DNA of 64,000 nt from Bacteroides sedimenti. Lineage in GTDB: Bacteria > Bacteroidota > Bacteroidia > Bacteroidales > Bacteroidaceae. A model generated the notes under the pieces. The model did no database searches. It had not been told where the DNA came from and worked only from the letters and a program-made list of their open reading frames with translations. Every line of letters begins with the position of its first letter. Positions within the stretch are counted from its first letter, which is position 1. Below, piece by piece: positions 33,928 through 43,752 of the stretch. Both the position numbers and the translations under genes were made by a program. Location: positions 2,976,001 to 3,040,000 of the forward strand of contig NZ_AP028055.1 of NCBI RefSeq assembly GCF_040365225.1. The letters are read 5' to 3'.

Positions 33928-35847
33928 ATGAAACACCAGCACAAAGTGCCCTTTGGAATTATGGGCATATTCCTGGCAATCGGGATTGTTTATGGAGATA
34001 TCGGAACTTCTCCGTTGTACGTAATGAAAGCCATTGTAAATGGATTTCCCGAAGCCCTTCGTTCTAACCCTGATTATATTATCGGAGCTATCTCATGTAT
34101 TATCTGGACTCTGACACTGCAAACAACTGTCAAGTATGTAATTGTCACTCTAAGGGCCGATAATAATGGTGAAGGTGGAATTCTCTCTCTCTTTGCATTG
34201 ATCCGGAAAAAGTATCGCTGGACCTATGTTATTGCTATGATTGGAGCTTCCACGTTGCTTGCCGATGGCATTATTACACCCGCCATTACAGTTATTTCGG
34301 CGGTCGAAGGATTGAATGTCCTGGTTCCTTCTATTCCTATTATTCCTGTTACGGTGGCTATTATTGTGGCACTTTTTCTGCTTCAACCACTTGGTACAGC
34401 ACGTCTAGGTAAACCTTTCGGCAGAATTATGTTCTTATGGTTTACAATGCTTGGCATTCTCGGATTTTTCGCTTTTCTGCAGTATCCCATCATTGTTAAA
34501 GCATTCAATCCCTATTATGCCATAAAGGTACTAATCAACGCTCCCGATGCATTAATCATTTTAGGTGCAGTATTCCTCTGTACTACAGGAGCCGAAGCCC
34601 TCTATTCTGACCTTGGACACTGTGGCTTGCATAATATTCGAGTGTCATGGGTATATGTAAAAGCTACCTTGATAATGAATTATCTAGGGCAAGGAGCATG
34701 GATTATTACCCATCCAAGCGAAATTGTAACAGATATCAATCCATTTTTCTGCATTATGCCGAGCTGGTTCTCTTTTATAGGAGTCGCTATGGCGACAATG
34801 GCTGCCATCATTGCCAGTCAAGCGTTAATCAGCGGTTCTTTCACCATTATAAGTGAAGCTATTTCATTGGATATATGGCCTAATATTCGCATTAAATACC
34901 CAACTGAAATAAAAGGACAGATGTATATCCCTCAAGTGAACTATGCATTGATGGCATTGTGTACACTCATTGTGATTGCGTTCGGTTCTTCTTCTCACAT
35001 GGAGGCGGCTTACGGTCTTTCAATTACAATTACGATGCTGATGACTACTCTGTTGCTCTTTATGTATTTTCAGTTTAAGAAAGTTCCATATGCATTGAGT
35101 ATTCCGTTAACCCTTTTCTTTATTACCGTTGAAACCAGCTTCTTTATTGGTAATGTGTTTAAATTTGCCCATGGTGGTTGGGCTACCATATTGATTGCCG
35201 GATTGATTTTCTTTGTGATGTATATCTGGTATAACGGTCGACGTATCAAGAACCATGCATCAGCTTACGAACCAATTAATCCGACAATAGAGTGTTTGAA
35301 GAAAATTAGTGAAGATGAAACTATACCCAAATTTGCAACACATCTTGTATATGTTACTCGTGCCAAATATCCCGATGAAATGGAGAGTAAAATATCATAT
35401 TCACTTATCAACAAACAACCTAAACGAGCAGATACATACTGGTTTGTATATCTCCACCGTAGTGATGAGCCCTATCACTTTAAATATACCGTGAAGACAT
35501 TTGTTCCACAAAAGATGTTCCGTTTAGATGTCTATGCCGGATTCAAACAAGGGGTGCATATGGATAAATTCGTCCATCTGATATGTAAAGAGATGGAAGA
35601 GAATGGAGATGTAGATCTGTTAAGCCGCTATCCGTCGCTACGAGATAATAAGGTTGAGGGAGACTTCCGGTTCGTTGTAGTGGAACGAATTGCCCGTAAT
35701 GTGCAGCTGCCTGCAATAAAGAAATCAATTCTGTTGCTTTATTATCTCATCAAGAAGTATTCTACATCGGATACCCAGATTCTGGATTTGGACCCGTCAC
35801 TAGTTACTATGGAATATGTACCGATGAAATCGGAACAGCAACTATAA
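33928..35847 (+). CDS. kup: Low-affinity potassium transporter Kup
   Basis: The 639-aa KUP/HAK/KT-family transporter has the N-terminal signature GIVYGDIGTSPLYVMK, the loop ADNNGEGGILSLFALI and about 12 transmembrane segments over the first 440 residues. A cytoplasmic C-terminal domain of about 190 residues follows. It takes up K+ with protons. Length is normal (E. coli 622 aa). Monocistronic between its own promoter box and a terminator at 35875-35910. Confidence 0.96.
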   Translation: MKHQHKVPFGIMGIFLAIGIVYGDIGTSPLYVMKAIVNGFPEALRSNPDYIIGAISCIIWTLTLQTTVKYVIVTLRADNNGEGGILSLFALIRKKYRWTYVIAMIGASTLLADGIITPAITVISAVEGLNVLVPSIPIIPVTVAIIVALFLLQPLGTARLGKPFGRIMFLWFTMLGILGFFAFLQYPIIVKAFNPYYAIKVLINAPDALIILGAVFLCTTGAEALYSDLGHCGLHNIRVSWVYVKATLIMNYLGQGAWIITHPSEIVTDINPFFCIMPSWFSFIGVAMATMAAIIASQALISGSFTIISEAISLDIWPNIRIKYPTEIKGQMYIPQVNYALMALCTLIVIAFGSSSHMEAAYGLSITITMLMTTLLLFMYFQFKKVPYALSIPLTLFFITVETSFFIGNVFKFAHGGWATILIAGLIFFVMYIWYNGRRIKNHASAYEPINPTIECLKKISEDETIPKFATHLVYVTRAKYPDEMESKISYSLINKQPKRADTYWFVYLHRSDEPYHFKYTVKTFVPQKMFRLDVYAGFKQGVHMDKFVHLICKEMEENGDVDLLSRYPSLRDNKVEGDFRFVVVERIARNVQLPAIKKSILLLYYLIKKYSTSDTQILDLDPSLVTMEYVPMKSEQQL

Positions 35848-35874
35848 ACAGGAAATTTTTTAGATATATGATAA

Positions 35875-35910
35875 GGAGGGTGATCTTTGCGATTCATCCT
35901 CTTTCTTTTT
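35875..35910 (+). terminator. Terminator of kup
   Basis: Stem GAGGGTGA/TTCATCCTC with one G-U pair (35876-35883 with 35893-35901), followed by TTTCTTTTT. Confidence 0.7.
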
Positions 35911-36342
35911 GATGGAGGTTCAGATGTCTTATTCTGTTTTACCAACAACAATTACTTGAGCAAATAATCTTGCTCTGGATATATTATTTTGATAACAGAT
36001 GTAAGTGAATCTTCTATTTTATTTAAATCCAGATATTTTATACTGCTTTTGAATAAAAATAGAAAAAGATATAATTATATTTGGCCACAATTAGCAGTTG
36101 ATGAAAGCTGAGTAATTAGTTATCCATCAGATTCCGTTAACGCTAACGGAGAGTAAAACTCCTATTTGGTCATCCTTAATCATCCTTTACCGAAATTTCC
36201 TTTGATCAGCCGAAGAATAAGATTTTTTTGTGAAGGCAGAGATGCTATGATTAACACATTTGTGATCAGGTATATAATTGCTCATAAAAGATGGGACATA
36301 AAGAATTCCTCATTATGAAATATAAATTAAATTCATTTTGGT
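35911..36342. other. Non-coding region upstream of the MG2/plug gene
   Basis: About 430 bp with no credible gene. It includes a perfect 7-bp stem TCCGTTA/TAACGGA with a 4-nt loop (36133-36150), followed at once by a small GGAG/CTCC hairpin (36148-36162). These could fold in a leader RNA. No -7 box is obvious near the start codon. Confidence 0.4.
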
Positions 36343-39021
36343 ATGAGATGTAGATTTTTCCTGTTTTGCTTCTGTCTCTTTTCCCAAATAACTTTTGGGA
36401 AACCTATCATTAACAATCCCGTCGACTCTGTTCGTCAATATTTTAATATTCAATTAAGTCTATTCCCTCAGGAGAAGATCTATACCCAGACAGACAGATC
36501 AGCATATATGGCAGGAGATACTATTTGGTTTCGCCCATATTTGGTCGATGCCCAAACGCATCTAACTGAGACACGTAGCAATTATGTCTATGCAGAACTG
36601 ATCAATCCTCTTAATGAGATCACCTCTAGAGTGAAAATTTGGAAAGATAGCATCGCCTTTTCAGGATATATTCCACTTGCCTCAGATTTACCTGTCGGTA
36701 ACTACCAATTACGCTTTTATACTCAATACATGATGGGTATGGACGAATCTTATTTTTTCAAAAGATCTATCCGGATTGGCAATTATCTTACAGATAGATA
36801 TCATTGTGATGCTAGTTTTAAGATTGGCAGCAGCCCGAAAGATGTCAGTGCGGAATTTCGGTTTCGGGACAAAAACGTTTCTACCCCGGTAAAACCGGAT
36901 AAAGTATCTCTTTATAATGCCCAGGGTAAAAGCAATGATCTTTTGATAGGCAGGGACAACATTATACAGACAAAACTAAAGCCAGACCAAATCAGGAACG
37001 ATGGGATATTGCTGGAGTATAATTTGAATGGAGCTGTGCAGAAAGAATTTATCAACATACCAAAGCAGAAGGTTGATTTTGATGTTTCATTTTTTCCCGA
37101 AGGTGGAAATTTATTGGCTGGTGCAGTGAATAGGGTTGCTTTTAAAGCTATAAATTCTTCTGGCTTGAGTGAGGATATAAGTGGGTATGTTATTACTTCT
37201 GTTGGTGATACCCTAGCTGATTTCAGTTCGCAACATTTAGGTATGGGTTCATTCGCAATTCTTCCTGAAATCAATAAAACTATCTTTGTGGTATGTAAGA
37301 ATGCATTAAATCAGCAAAAACGTTTCTACTTACCTGCAGTAACTGTGGATAATAAGATGTCGTTGCGGACTGATTGGTGGAAAGACAAACTGTATGTGTC
37401 AGTAAATAAATCATCAGGAACAGATTTGCCGGATAATCTGTCTCTGATTGTTCACTGTCGGGGAATGTTGATTTACACTGAAAAGTGGGATAAACGTAAA
37501 GAGATGGTACTGTTTGACCGGAAAATCTTCCCTGCTGGTGTGATACAGCTTTTGCTAGTTGACGAAAACAATCATCCCATTAGTGAAAGGCTGGTGTTCA
37601 ATACTAATATGAATGATTTGGCAAAGGTGGCTTTTTCTACGAATAAACCGTCCTATACGAAGAGGGAAAATGTTCGGGTGGAGATTCTGGTTACCGACAA
37701 TAATAATAAACCGCTTGAAGGTCGAGTCTCAGTTTCCGTCACTGATGATGGCGATATTAAGCCAGACAACTGTATGAATATTTTCTCCTCTTTATTGCTG
37801 ACTTCTGAGCTAAAAGGCTACATTGAGTCTCCTGCTTATTATTTTACTGACAAAGATCCGAATGCTTTGAAGAACCTTGACTTGCTGATGATGACTCAGG
37901 GATGGCGTAGATACAATGTGGAGAAAATACTGAAAAAGGATTTCGAGTCCCCTAAATGCCCCGTAGAATTGGGACAACAGATTTCAGGTTCAGTGAAAAG
38001 TGGCTTTAGCCTCAATAAACCTGCTGATAATTATCCTGTAACACTTCTGGCAATTGATTATGGAAAGATGATGGAGATGCAAACTGACCACAATGGCCGA
38101 TTTGTTTTTTCCAATCTGATTTTCCCCGAAAACACGAGGTTATTGGTTCAAAGTAAGAGCCCAAAGGGAAGTAGTCATGTGAAAGTTTCTGTAGATTCAA
38201 CCTATTGTTCTCCTTCTGGGGATTTGTTACCTATATTGTCGAAAAGAAATCCGAATGCATCTAACACAGCAAATAATTCTGATGATGAGTATTTTGCAAT
38301 GATGAGTAAAAAGGGTAATATGAGACAGAAGATTCATTTGCTCGAACAGGTTGTTGTTACAGCTTCAGCACAGGCGGATGATAATGATACAAAGCACTGG
38401 GCATCCTCCGGTTTTAACCAAACGGTTACAAGTGAGCAGATAGAAAAGATGCATCCTACAAGTATGCTCAATCTGCTAATGATGACTCCGGGATTGACTG
38501 TGTCTGGCGAGAATGTATATATCACAAGGTATCAATCCGGGAAAATTCATTCGGAAGAATCTTCGGCACCTCTTATTCTGGTTGATGGATTTGAAATCAC
38601 ATCAGACATGTTAGATACATATATGCCCGAGGATGTTGAAGAAATTGAAATTGTCAAGGGTGCACAAACTACAATTTTAGGACCTTCCGCCATCAGTGGT
38701 GCTATTCTAATCACAATGAAAAAAGGTGCAAAACATTCAAGACCTCTGGATATTGATAATGTGAAGTTTATTACCCCTCTTGGCTACCAGGTTACCAAGG
38801 AGTTCTATTCCCCATGTTATGAAACAGAAGAGCAGCAGAAGCAACGAACAATAGACACTAGAACTACCGTTTACTGGAACCCGGATGTCTCAATCTCAAG
38901 CGATGGAAAGGGCCTTCTGAATTTTTATTCCTCGGATTCCTCTTCCGACTATTCTGTGGTTATCGAAGGAATAACCTCCGATGGGAAATTAGTTTACGGG
39001 AAATTCAAAATCAGGAGATAA
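36343..39021 (+). CDS. MG2 and TonB-receptor plug domain surface protein without beta-barrel
   Basis: The 892-aa exported protein (signal MRCRFFLFCFCLFSQITFG) begins with an MG2-type macroglobulin domain: EKIYTQTDRSAYMAGDTIWFRPYLVDA and SDLPVGNYQLRFYTQYM. Further beta-sandwich domains follow, then a TonB-receptor plug domain (about residues 660-800: LLEQVVVTASAQ, MLNLLMMTPGLTVSG, APLILVDGFE, VEEIEIVKGAQTTILGPSAISGAILITMKKG). No 22-strand barrel follows; it ends about 90 residues later. Such MG2-plug proteins are common in Bacteroides, often annotated as TonB-dependent receptors, but cannot be channels on their own. Role unknown. Confidence 0.82.
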   Translation: MRCRFFLFCFCLFSQITFGKPIINNPVDSVRQYFNIQLSLFPQEKIYTQTDRSAYMAGDTIWFRPYLVDAQTHLTETRSNYVYAELINPLNEITSRVKIWKDSIAFSGYIPLASDLPVGNYQLRFYTQYMMGMDESYFFKRSIRIGNYLTDRYHCDASFKIGSSPKDVSAEFRFRDKNVSTPVKPDKVSLYNAQGKSNDLLIGRDNIIQTKLKPDQIRNDGILLEYNLNGAVQKEFINIPKQKVDFDVSFFPEGGNLLAGAVNRVAFKAINSSGLSEDISGYVITSVGDTLADFSSQHLGMGSFAILPEINKTIFVVCKNALNQQKRFYLPAVTVDNKMSLRTDWWKDKLYVSVNKSSGTDLPDNLSLIVHCRGMLIYTEKWDKRKEMVLFDRKIFPAGVIQLLLVDENNHPISERLVFNTNMNDLAKVAFSTNKPSYTKRENVRVEILVTDNNNKPLEGRVSVSVTDDGDIKPDNCMNIFSSLLLTSELKGYIESPAYYFTDKDPNALKNLDLLMMTQGWRRYNVEKILKKDFESPKCPVELGQQISGSVKSGFSLNKPADNYPVTLLAIDYGKMMEMQTDHNGRFVFSNLIFPENTRLLVQSKSPKGSSHVKVSVDSTYCSPSGDLLPILSKRNPNASNTANNSDDEYFAMMSKKGNMRQKIHLLEQVVVTASAQADDNDTKHWASSGFNQTVTSEQIEKMHPTSMLNLLMMTPGLTVSGENVYITRYQSGKIHSEESSAPLILVDGFEITSDMLDTYMPEDVEEIEIVKGAQTTILGPSAISGAILITMKKGAKHSRPLDIDNVKFITPLGYQVTKEFYSPCYETEEQQKQRTIDTRTTVYWNPDVSISSDGKGLLNFYSSDSSSDYSVVIEGITSDGKLVYGKFKIRR

Positions 39022-39037
39022 ACGCCTTATCTCCTGA
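39011..39037. terminator. Hairpin overlapping the stop codon of the MG2/plug gene
   Basis: A perfect 11-bp inverted repeat TCAGGAGATAA/TTATCTCCTGA with 5-nt loop. The TAA stop (39019-39021) is the end of the left arm. There is no T tract, so it may be a 3'-end stabiliser or a weak terminator between convergent genes. Confidence 0.5.
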
Positions 39038-39068
39038 AGTGTAAACTGTTATCGTAAGAGGGGTCTAA

Positions 39069-40394
39069 TTATACCGCTGGCAGGCTGTTTCCTTTTATTT
39101 TGCGATATAAATCAAGGGCGTAAATATCGGTCATGCCCGAGATGTAATCCAGTACCGCCTGTATTTTCCCGTATAAAGTGGGGGCATTGACGTTGTACTG
39201 TTTCGAAATGCGATTGATGAGCAGTTGCGAGTAAGCCTTTTCGGGCGAACTCACCGCATCAATCAGCAAATCAATCAAGGTACTGATTACCCGAAATCCA
39301 GCCAGTTCAATGTCAAGCACATCACTCGAACGATATATTTTGGCCAGAGATACCGATTCACAATGCTGGTAGGCTGCTTTTGGCTTATCGGCAATGTGTT
39401 TAATGAGGCTTCCCTCGAATTTGCCAGCCAGAATAGCTTCTTCGTTTTCCAGGAACACCTTTGTGCACTCCTTGATTAGCAGACCAATCACGGACGAACG
39501 CAGATAAGCTATCTGTTCGTTTGTATCGCTTACAATCTTCATTGTTTCATGAATATGGCTCAATCGTTGCTCACTAAAATATCCCATCAACAGTTCTTTA
39601 GTTTCTTCTGTTGTCAAAATTTTCAGCTTATGGGCATCTTCAATATCCATCATCTGATAGCAAATATCATCGGCGGCTTCAACCAGATATACCAATGGAT
39701 GGCGGGCAAATTTGAGTGGATCCTCGTTTAGGCAGGTCATTCCCAGTTCTGTAGCGATTCGTTTGAAATCGTCCTCTTCCGAAACGAAAAAGCCGAATTT
39801 AGATTTCTTTCCGGCTAGTCTCGATGAATAGGGGTATTTCACAATAGAAGCGAGAGTAGAGTAAGTCATGGCAAATCCCCCTTTCCGTCTTCCCTCAAAT
39901 TGATGAGTCAGCAATCGGAATGCATTTGCATTTCCCTCAAAGTGAATGATATCTTCCCATTCTTCCGGCTTTACTTTATCTTTCAGCGCCACTCCTTTTC
40001 CTTCCGAGAAATAGGTGGAGATGGCTTTTTCTCCCGAATGGCCAAACGGTGGGTTTCCCAGGTCGTGAGCCATGCAGGCAGCCGAAACGATTGAACCAAT
40101 CTCAGAAATAAAAGAGTCGTGCAACTCCGGATGTTTCAGAAGAAGTCCTTTGGCAACATCATTTCCCAAAGAGCGTCCCACACACGAAACCTCAAGGCTG
40201 TGCGTCAGCCTGTTGTGGACAAAGACACTTCCTGGCAGCGGGAAAACCTGAGTCTTATTCTGCAACCGACGAAAAGGTGCCGAAAATACCAGACGATCGT
40301 AATCACGCTGAAATTCAGAACGGTTCTCCTCCCGGTGATGGTGAAGCACCTCCATGCCAAAGCGTTTCGCTGAAATCAAATCTCTCCAATTCAT
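39069..40394 (-). CDS. dgt: Deoxyguanosinetriphosphate triphosphohydrolase (dGTPase, HD superfamily)
   Basis: The 441-aa HD-domain enzyme hydrolyses dGTP (or other dNTPs) to the nucleoside and triphosphate. It starts MNWRDLISAKRFG, has the dGTPase N-terminal signature RSEFQRDYDRLVFSAPFRRLQNKTQVFP, His65 in RLTHSLEV and the HD pair His110-Asp111 in MAHDLGNPPFGHSGE. The upstream start at 40421 lies in the promoter box, so 40394 is chosen. It is divergent from dut, giving a nucleotide-pool-cleaning pair across a 170-bp spacer. Confidence 0.94.
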   Translation of the reverse strand: MNWRDLISAKRFGMEVLHHHREENRSEFQRDYDRLVFSAPFRRLQNKTQVFPLPGSVFVHNRLTHSLEVSCVGRSLGNDVAKGLLLKHPELHDSFISEIGSIVSAACMAHDLGNPPFGHSGEKAISTYFSEGKGVALKDKVKPEEWEDIIHFEGNANAFRLLTHQFEGRRKGGFAMTYSTLASIVKYPYSSRLAGKKSKFGFFVSEEDDFKRIATELGMTCLNEDPLKFARHPLVYLVEAADDICYQMMDIEDAHKLKILTTEETKELLMGYFSEQRLSHIHETMKIVSDTNEQIAYLRSSVIGLLIKECTKVFLENEEAILAGKFEGSLIKHIADKPKAAYQHCESVSLAKIYRSSDVLDIELAGFRVISTLIDLLIDAVSSPEKAYSQLLINRISKQYNVNAPTLYGKIQAVLDYISGMTDIYALDLYRKIKGNSLPAV

Positions 40395-40418
40395 TTCTTT
40401 ATACTGTTTATTTACCTG

Positions 40419-40426
40419 CAAAAATA
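40419..40426 (-). promoter_or_regulatory. -7 promoter box of dgt
   Basis: The minus strand reads TATTTTTG, 25 nt upstream of the ATG at 40394. A short hairpin GGCTTT-AAT-AAAGCC at 40434-40448 lies behind it in the divergent spacer. Confidence 0.55.
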
Positions 40427-40565
40427 TAAAAAAGGCTTTAATAAAGCCGTTAATTGCTATGAAATACGTATTTTCGCAAATTAGTTATGTAATAGCGTGA
40501 TTTTTACGTAACTTTCCGTTTCATAGTAACGACAAACTATTTACTGTAGAATTTAAGAAGTAAGA

Positions 40566-41006
40566 ATGATTATGAAAATTCAGATTATTAATAAGTCGAA
40601 ACATGCGCTTCCTGCTTACGAAACCAGCTTATCTGCCGGAATGGATATTCGTGCCAACATTTCGGAACCAATTGTTCTGAAACCATTAGCAAGATGTCTT
40701 GTCCCAACCGGACTTTATATCTCTTTACCCGAAGGATACGAAGCTCAGATTCGTCCCCGTAGCGGACTTGCTATCAAGAAAGGAATTACAGTCCTGAATT
40801 CCCCTGGTACCATTGATGCCGATTACAGAGGTGAGATATGTATTATCCTAGTAAACCTGTCTGCCGAGGAGTTTATCATACAGGATGGCGAGCGTGTGGC
40901 TCAGATGATTATTGCCCGTCACGAACAAGCTCAATGGGAGCAGGTGGATGTGCTCGATGAAACCGAACGTGGTGAAGGCGGATTTGGTCATACCGGAAAA
41001 AAATAA
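40566..41006 (+). CDS. dut: dUTP diphosphatase
   Basis: The 146-aa trimeric dUTPase converts dUTP to dUMP, preventing uracil incorporation and feeding dTMP synthesis. Motifs: SAGMDIRA (1), RPRSGLAIKKGI (2), NSPGTIDADYRGEI (3), GERVAQMII (4) and the glycine-rich C-terminal arm RGEGGFGHTGKK (5). All five are intact. An alternative start 6 nt downstream (MKIQIINK) is equally likely. It heads a run of envelope genes (TPR, DUF4292, EnvC-like), a gene order I associate with Bacteroides. Confidence 0.97.
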   Translation: MIMKIQIINKSKHALPAYETSLSAGMDIRANISEPIVLKPLARCLVPTGLYISLPEGYEAQIRPRSGLAIKKGITVLNSPGTIDADYRGEICIILVNLSAEEFIIQDGERVAQMIIARHEQAQWEQVDVLDETERGEGGFGHTGKK

Positions 41007-41074
41007 AAATAAAGCACTCTATACCAGAGTTGCTTGAACAGAAAGTAAAATAGGTTAATTCTTAAAGCATAAAT

Positions 41075-42892
41075 ATGGTTGCATTATTGAGTTTATCTCA
41101 AACAGACAGATTGAAGCCGGTAAAGGCTGGTTTTGCTACCTGGCACATTGGTGCATTGTCGGCATTACTCTTATTATCCTCCTGTGGGTCATCATCACAG
41201 AAAACTACCCAACGGGTTCCCGAACCGTCTGTAGCAGCCGTTGTAAACAGGTTGTCTCCTGATCAGCAGCAAAAATACGACTACTTTTTTCTGGAGGCTA
41301 CACGTCAAAAGTCTAAAGGTTCCTTCGATGTGGCATTTGAACTGTACCAACACTGCCTGGACATTGATCCCAATGCGGCTTCTTCCTTGTCCGAAATATC
41401 TCAATACTATTTCTACCTGAAGCAGCCCGAAAAAGGACTTGCCTGTATGGAGAAAGCAGTTCAGAATGCCCCCGATAATTACTGGTATCACCAGACTTTG
41501 GCATCCCTATATCAGCAACAAGGGAATACCCAAAAAGCAATTGAGGCGTTCGAACGGATGTCGAACCAGTTCCCGGAAAGGCAAGACCCGCTGATGGCAT
41601 TGATCGATCTGTATAATCAGACAAAAGATTATCCCAAAGTGATTCAGACTCTCGATCGATTTGAGAAGATAAACGGGAAGAACGAGCAGATAAGCATGGA
41701 AAAATTCCGCATCTATTTGTTGATGGATGACCACAAGAAAGCGTTCAACGAAATAGAAAGCCTCGCAAATGAGTATCCAAATGATATGCGCTATCTCTGC
41801 GTATTGGGAGATGTTTATCTAAATAACGGTAAACCTAAGGAGGCATATGCCACTTATCAGAAAGTTCTCTCCATAGAACCGGGGAATCCACAGGTACAGG
41901 TTTCACTAGCAGGCTATTATGAACAAACGGGACAGACCAAACTCTATGAACAGCAAATTGATTCCGTTTTACTGAATAAAAAGGTAGATAACGAAATCAA
42001 GGTTGATATCATGCGTCAGATGATTGTCAATTCCCAGCAGGGTGGGAAAGACAGCACACGTATCATTCCTCTTTTTCAGAGAATGATGGAAGGCGAGCAG
42101 GAGGATACACAGATACCGATGTTATATGTGCAGTATCTTTTGGCAAAAGGGATGGAAAAAGAATCGGTTCCTGTATTAAAACAGATTATTGAGTTGACAC
42201 CCGAAAATGTTCCGGCACGACTTCAGCTGCTTAGCTATTCCATCAAGAAGAATGATTATGAAGAGGCAATCAAAATATGCGAACCGGCTCTTGAAGTGAC
42301 TCCGGAGGCTATTGAGTTCTATTTTTATCTGGGACTTTCATACTATCAGGCCGAACGTGTGGATGATGCGCTTGCGGTTTTTAAAAAGGGACTTACTCAC
42401 GTAACATCTACCAGCGATAAAAAAATGGTATCCGACTTTTACAGCATGATGGGAGATATCTATCATACTAAAGAACAGAACAATATGGCCTTTGCAGCTT
42501 ATGACTCGGCATTGGTTTACAATCCCGAAAATAATGGTGCACTGAACAATTATGCATACTTCCTCTCCGTTGAGAAGACAAACCTTGATAAAGCAGAAGA
42601 GATGAGCTACAGAACCATTAAGGCCGAACCGAATAATGACACATTTCTGGACACCTATGCTTGGATTCTCTTTATCAAAGGGAAATATTCAGAAGCGAAG
42701 ATTTATATCGAAGATGCCATGAAAAAAGGTGGCGATAAGAGTGATGTGGTGACAGAGCATTGCGGAGATATTTTATATATGGCGGGTTCAAAGGATGAGG
42801 CGCTGAAATACTGGATCAAGGCCAGTGAAATGGGCAGTAAATCCAAGACCTTGAAAAAGAAGATTGAACAAAAGAAATATATTGCAGAATGA
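41075..42892 (+). CDS. TPR-repeat outer-membrane lipoprotein
   Basis: The 605-aa protein has a hydrophobic signal (residues 24-36) with lipobox LSSC (Cys37) and then about 13-15 tetratricopeptide repeats to the C-terminus, e.g. AFELYQHCLDIDPNAASSLSEISQYYF and EAYATYQKVLSIEPGNPQVQVSLAGYYE. TPR lipoproteins serve as scaffolds for envelope complexes; no partner is known here. Its stop overlaps the DUF4292 start by 4 nt (ATGA), so the three genes to 45095 form an envelope operon behind dut. Confidence 0.87.
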   Translation: MVALLSLSQTDRLKPVKAGFATWHIGALSALLLLSSCGSSSQKTTQRVPEPSVAAVVNRLSPDQQQKYDYFFLEATRQKSKGSFDVAFELYQHCLDIDPNAASSLSEISQYYFYLKQPEKGLACMEKAVQNAPDNYWYHQTLASLYQQQGNTQKAIEAFERMSNQFPERQDPLMALIDLYNQTKDYPKVIQTLDRFEKINGKNEQISMEKFRIYLLMDDHKKAFNEIESLANEYPNDMRYLCVLGDVYLNNGKPKEAYATYQKVLSIEPGNPQVQVSLAGYYEQTGQTKLYEQQIDSVLLNKKVDNEIKVDIMRQMIVNSQQGGKDSTRIIPLFQRMMEGEQEDTQIPMLYVQYLLAKGMEKESVPVLKQIIELTPENVPARLQLLSYSIKKNDYEEAIKICEPALEVTPEAIEFYFYLGLSYYQAERVDDALAVFKKGLTHVTSTSDKKMVSDFYSMMGDIYHTKEQNNMAFAAYDSALVYNPENNGALNNYAYFLSVEKTNLDKAEEMSYRTIKAEPNNDTFLDTYAWILFIKGKYSEAKIYIEDAMKKGGDKSDVVTEHCGDILYMAGSKDEALKYWIKASEMGSKSKTLKKKIEQKKYIAE

Positions 42893-43752
42893 GAAAAAGT
42901 GTATTGATGTGTGGAGGAAAAGGTCGGATGATGCTTGGCATCGCTCTTGTTTTTCCGATATTGTTTCTCTCTTCCTGTAAATCGGGTAAGATGATAAGCA
43001 AACCAGCCGAGACTGCAATGGTTGAAGAGTTAAATTACCTGGGGAACGTTGCAAAAAACTCTCCTGAAATAACCAGCTTCTCTTCCAAAATGAAGCTTAC
43101 TCTCTCCTCAAACGGAAAAGACATCTCTGTCAATGGTACACTCCGCATCAAGAAGAATGAGGTTATTCAGTTATCGATTGTCCCTTTCCTTGGTATTGAG
43201 GCCGGAAGAGTGGAATTTACCCCGACCAAAGTGCTGATTATTGATCGGATTAACAAGCAATATGTAGAAGAATCTATTCCTGAGCTCATTGCCATGGCTA
43301 AAACCGATATGGACTTTTACACGCTTCAGGCGCTGTTTACCAATGCGCTTTTTCTGCCAGGGAACAAAGAACTCGACACGAAATTACTTTCGGAATTTAC
43401 GGTTCGTTCCAGTGCTGACAATAAAACGATGGAGATAAAGAAACAATCAAAGGATTTCCTTTACAGTTTCTCGGCTACCCCCAATACCGGTCAATTGGTC
43501 GAAAGCAACATCTCCACTGTCTCGGCGCCTTACCAGTTAAACTGGAAATATAACGATTTTCAGCCTTTCGGTACGAAAAGTTTTCCCGCCCGGATGGATA
43601 TCTCTTTCGAAGGTGGAAAGAAACCTTTCGCGGCTTCTATAGACTTATCTAAATTAAGCGATAATGGCGAATGGGATTACCCCACCACCGTTTCGTCTAA
43701 GTATAAAAAAATGGACTTTAATGAACTTGTAAAAGTGTTATTAGGATTATGA
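42889..43752 (+). CDS. DUF4292 lipoprotein
   Basis: The 287-aa protein has a signal peptide ending in lipobox LSSC (Cys30) and a LolA/LolB-like domain pattern: EITSFSSKMKLTLSSNGKDISVNGTLRIKKNEVIQLSIVPFLGIEAGRVEFTPTKVLIIDRINKQYV. DUF4292 is a Bacteroidetes family, and the resemblance to LolB-type lipid-carrier folds suggests a lipoprotein- or lipid-handling role; this is inference. It is coupled by 4-nt overlaps to the TPR gene before and the EnvC-like gene after. Confidence 0.83.
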   Translation: MRKSVLMCGGKGRMMLGIALVFPILFLSSCKSGKMISKPAETAMVEELNYLGNVAKNSPEITSFSSKMKLTLSSNGKDISVNGTLRIKKNEVIQLSIVPFLGIEAGRVEFTPTKVLIIDRINKQYVEESIPELIAMAKTDMDFYTLQALFTNALFLPGNKELDTKLLSEFTVRSSADNKTMEIKKQSKDFLYSFSATPNTGQLVESNISTVSAPYQLNWKYNDFQPFGTKSFPARMDISFEGGKKPFAASIDLSKLSDNGEWDYPTTVSSKYKKMDFNELVKVLLGL

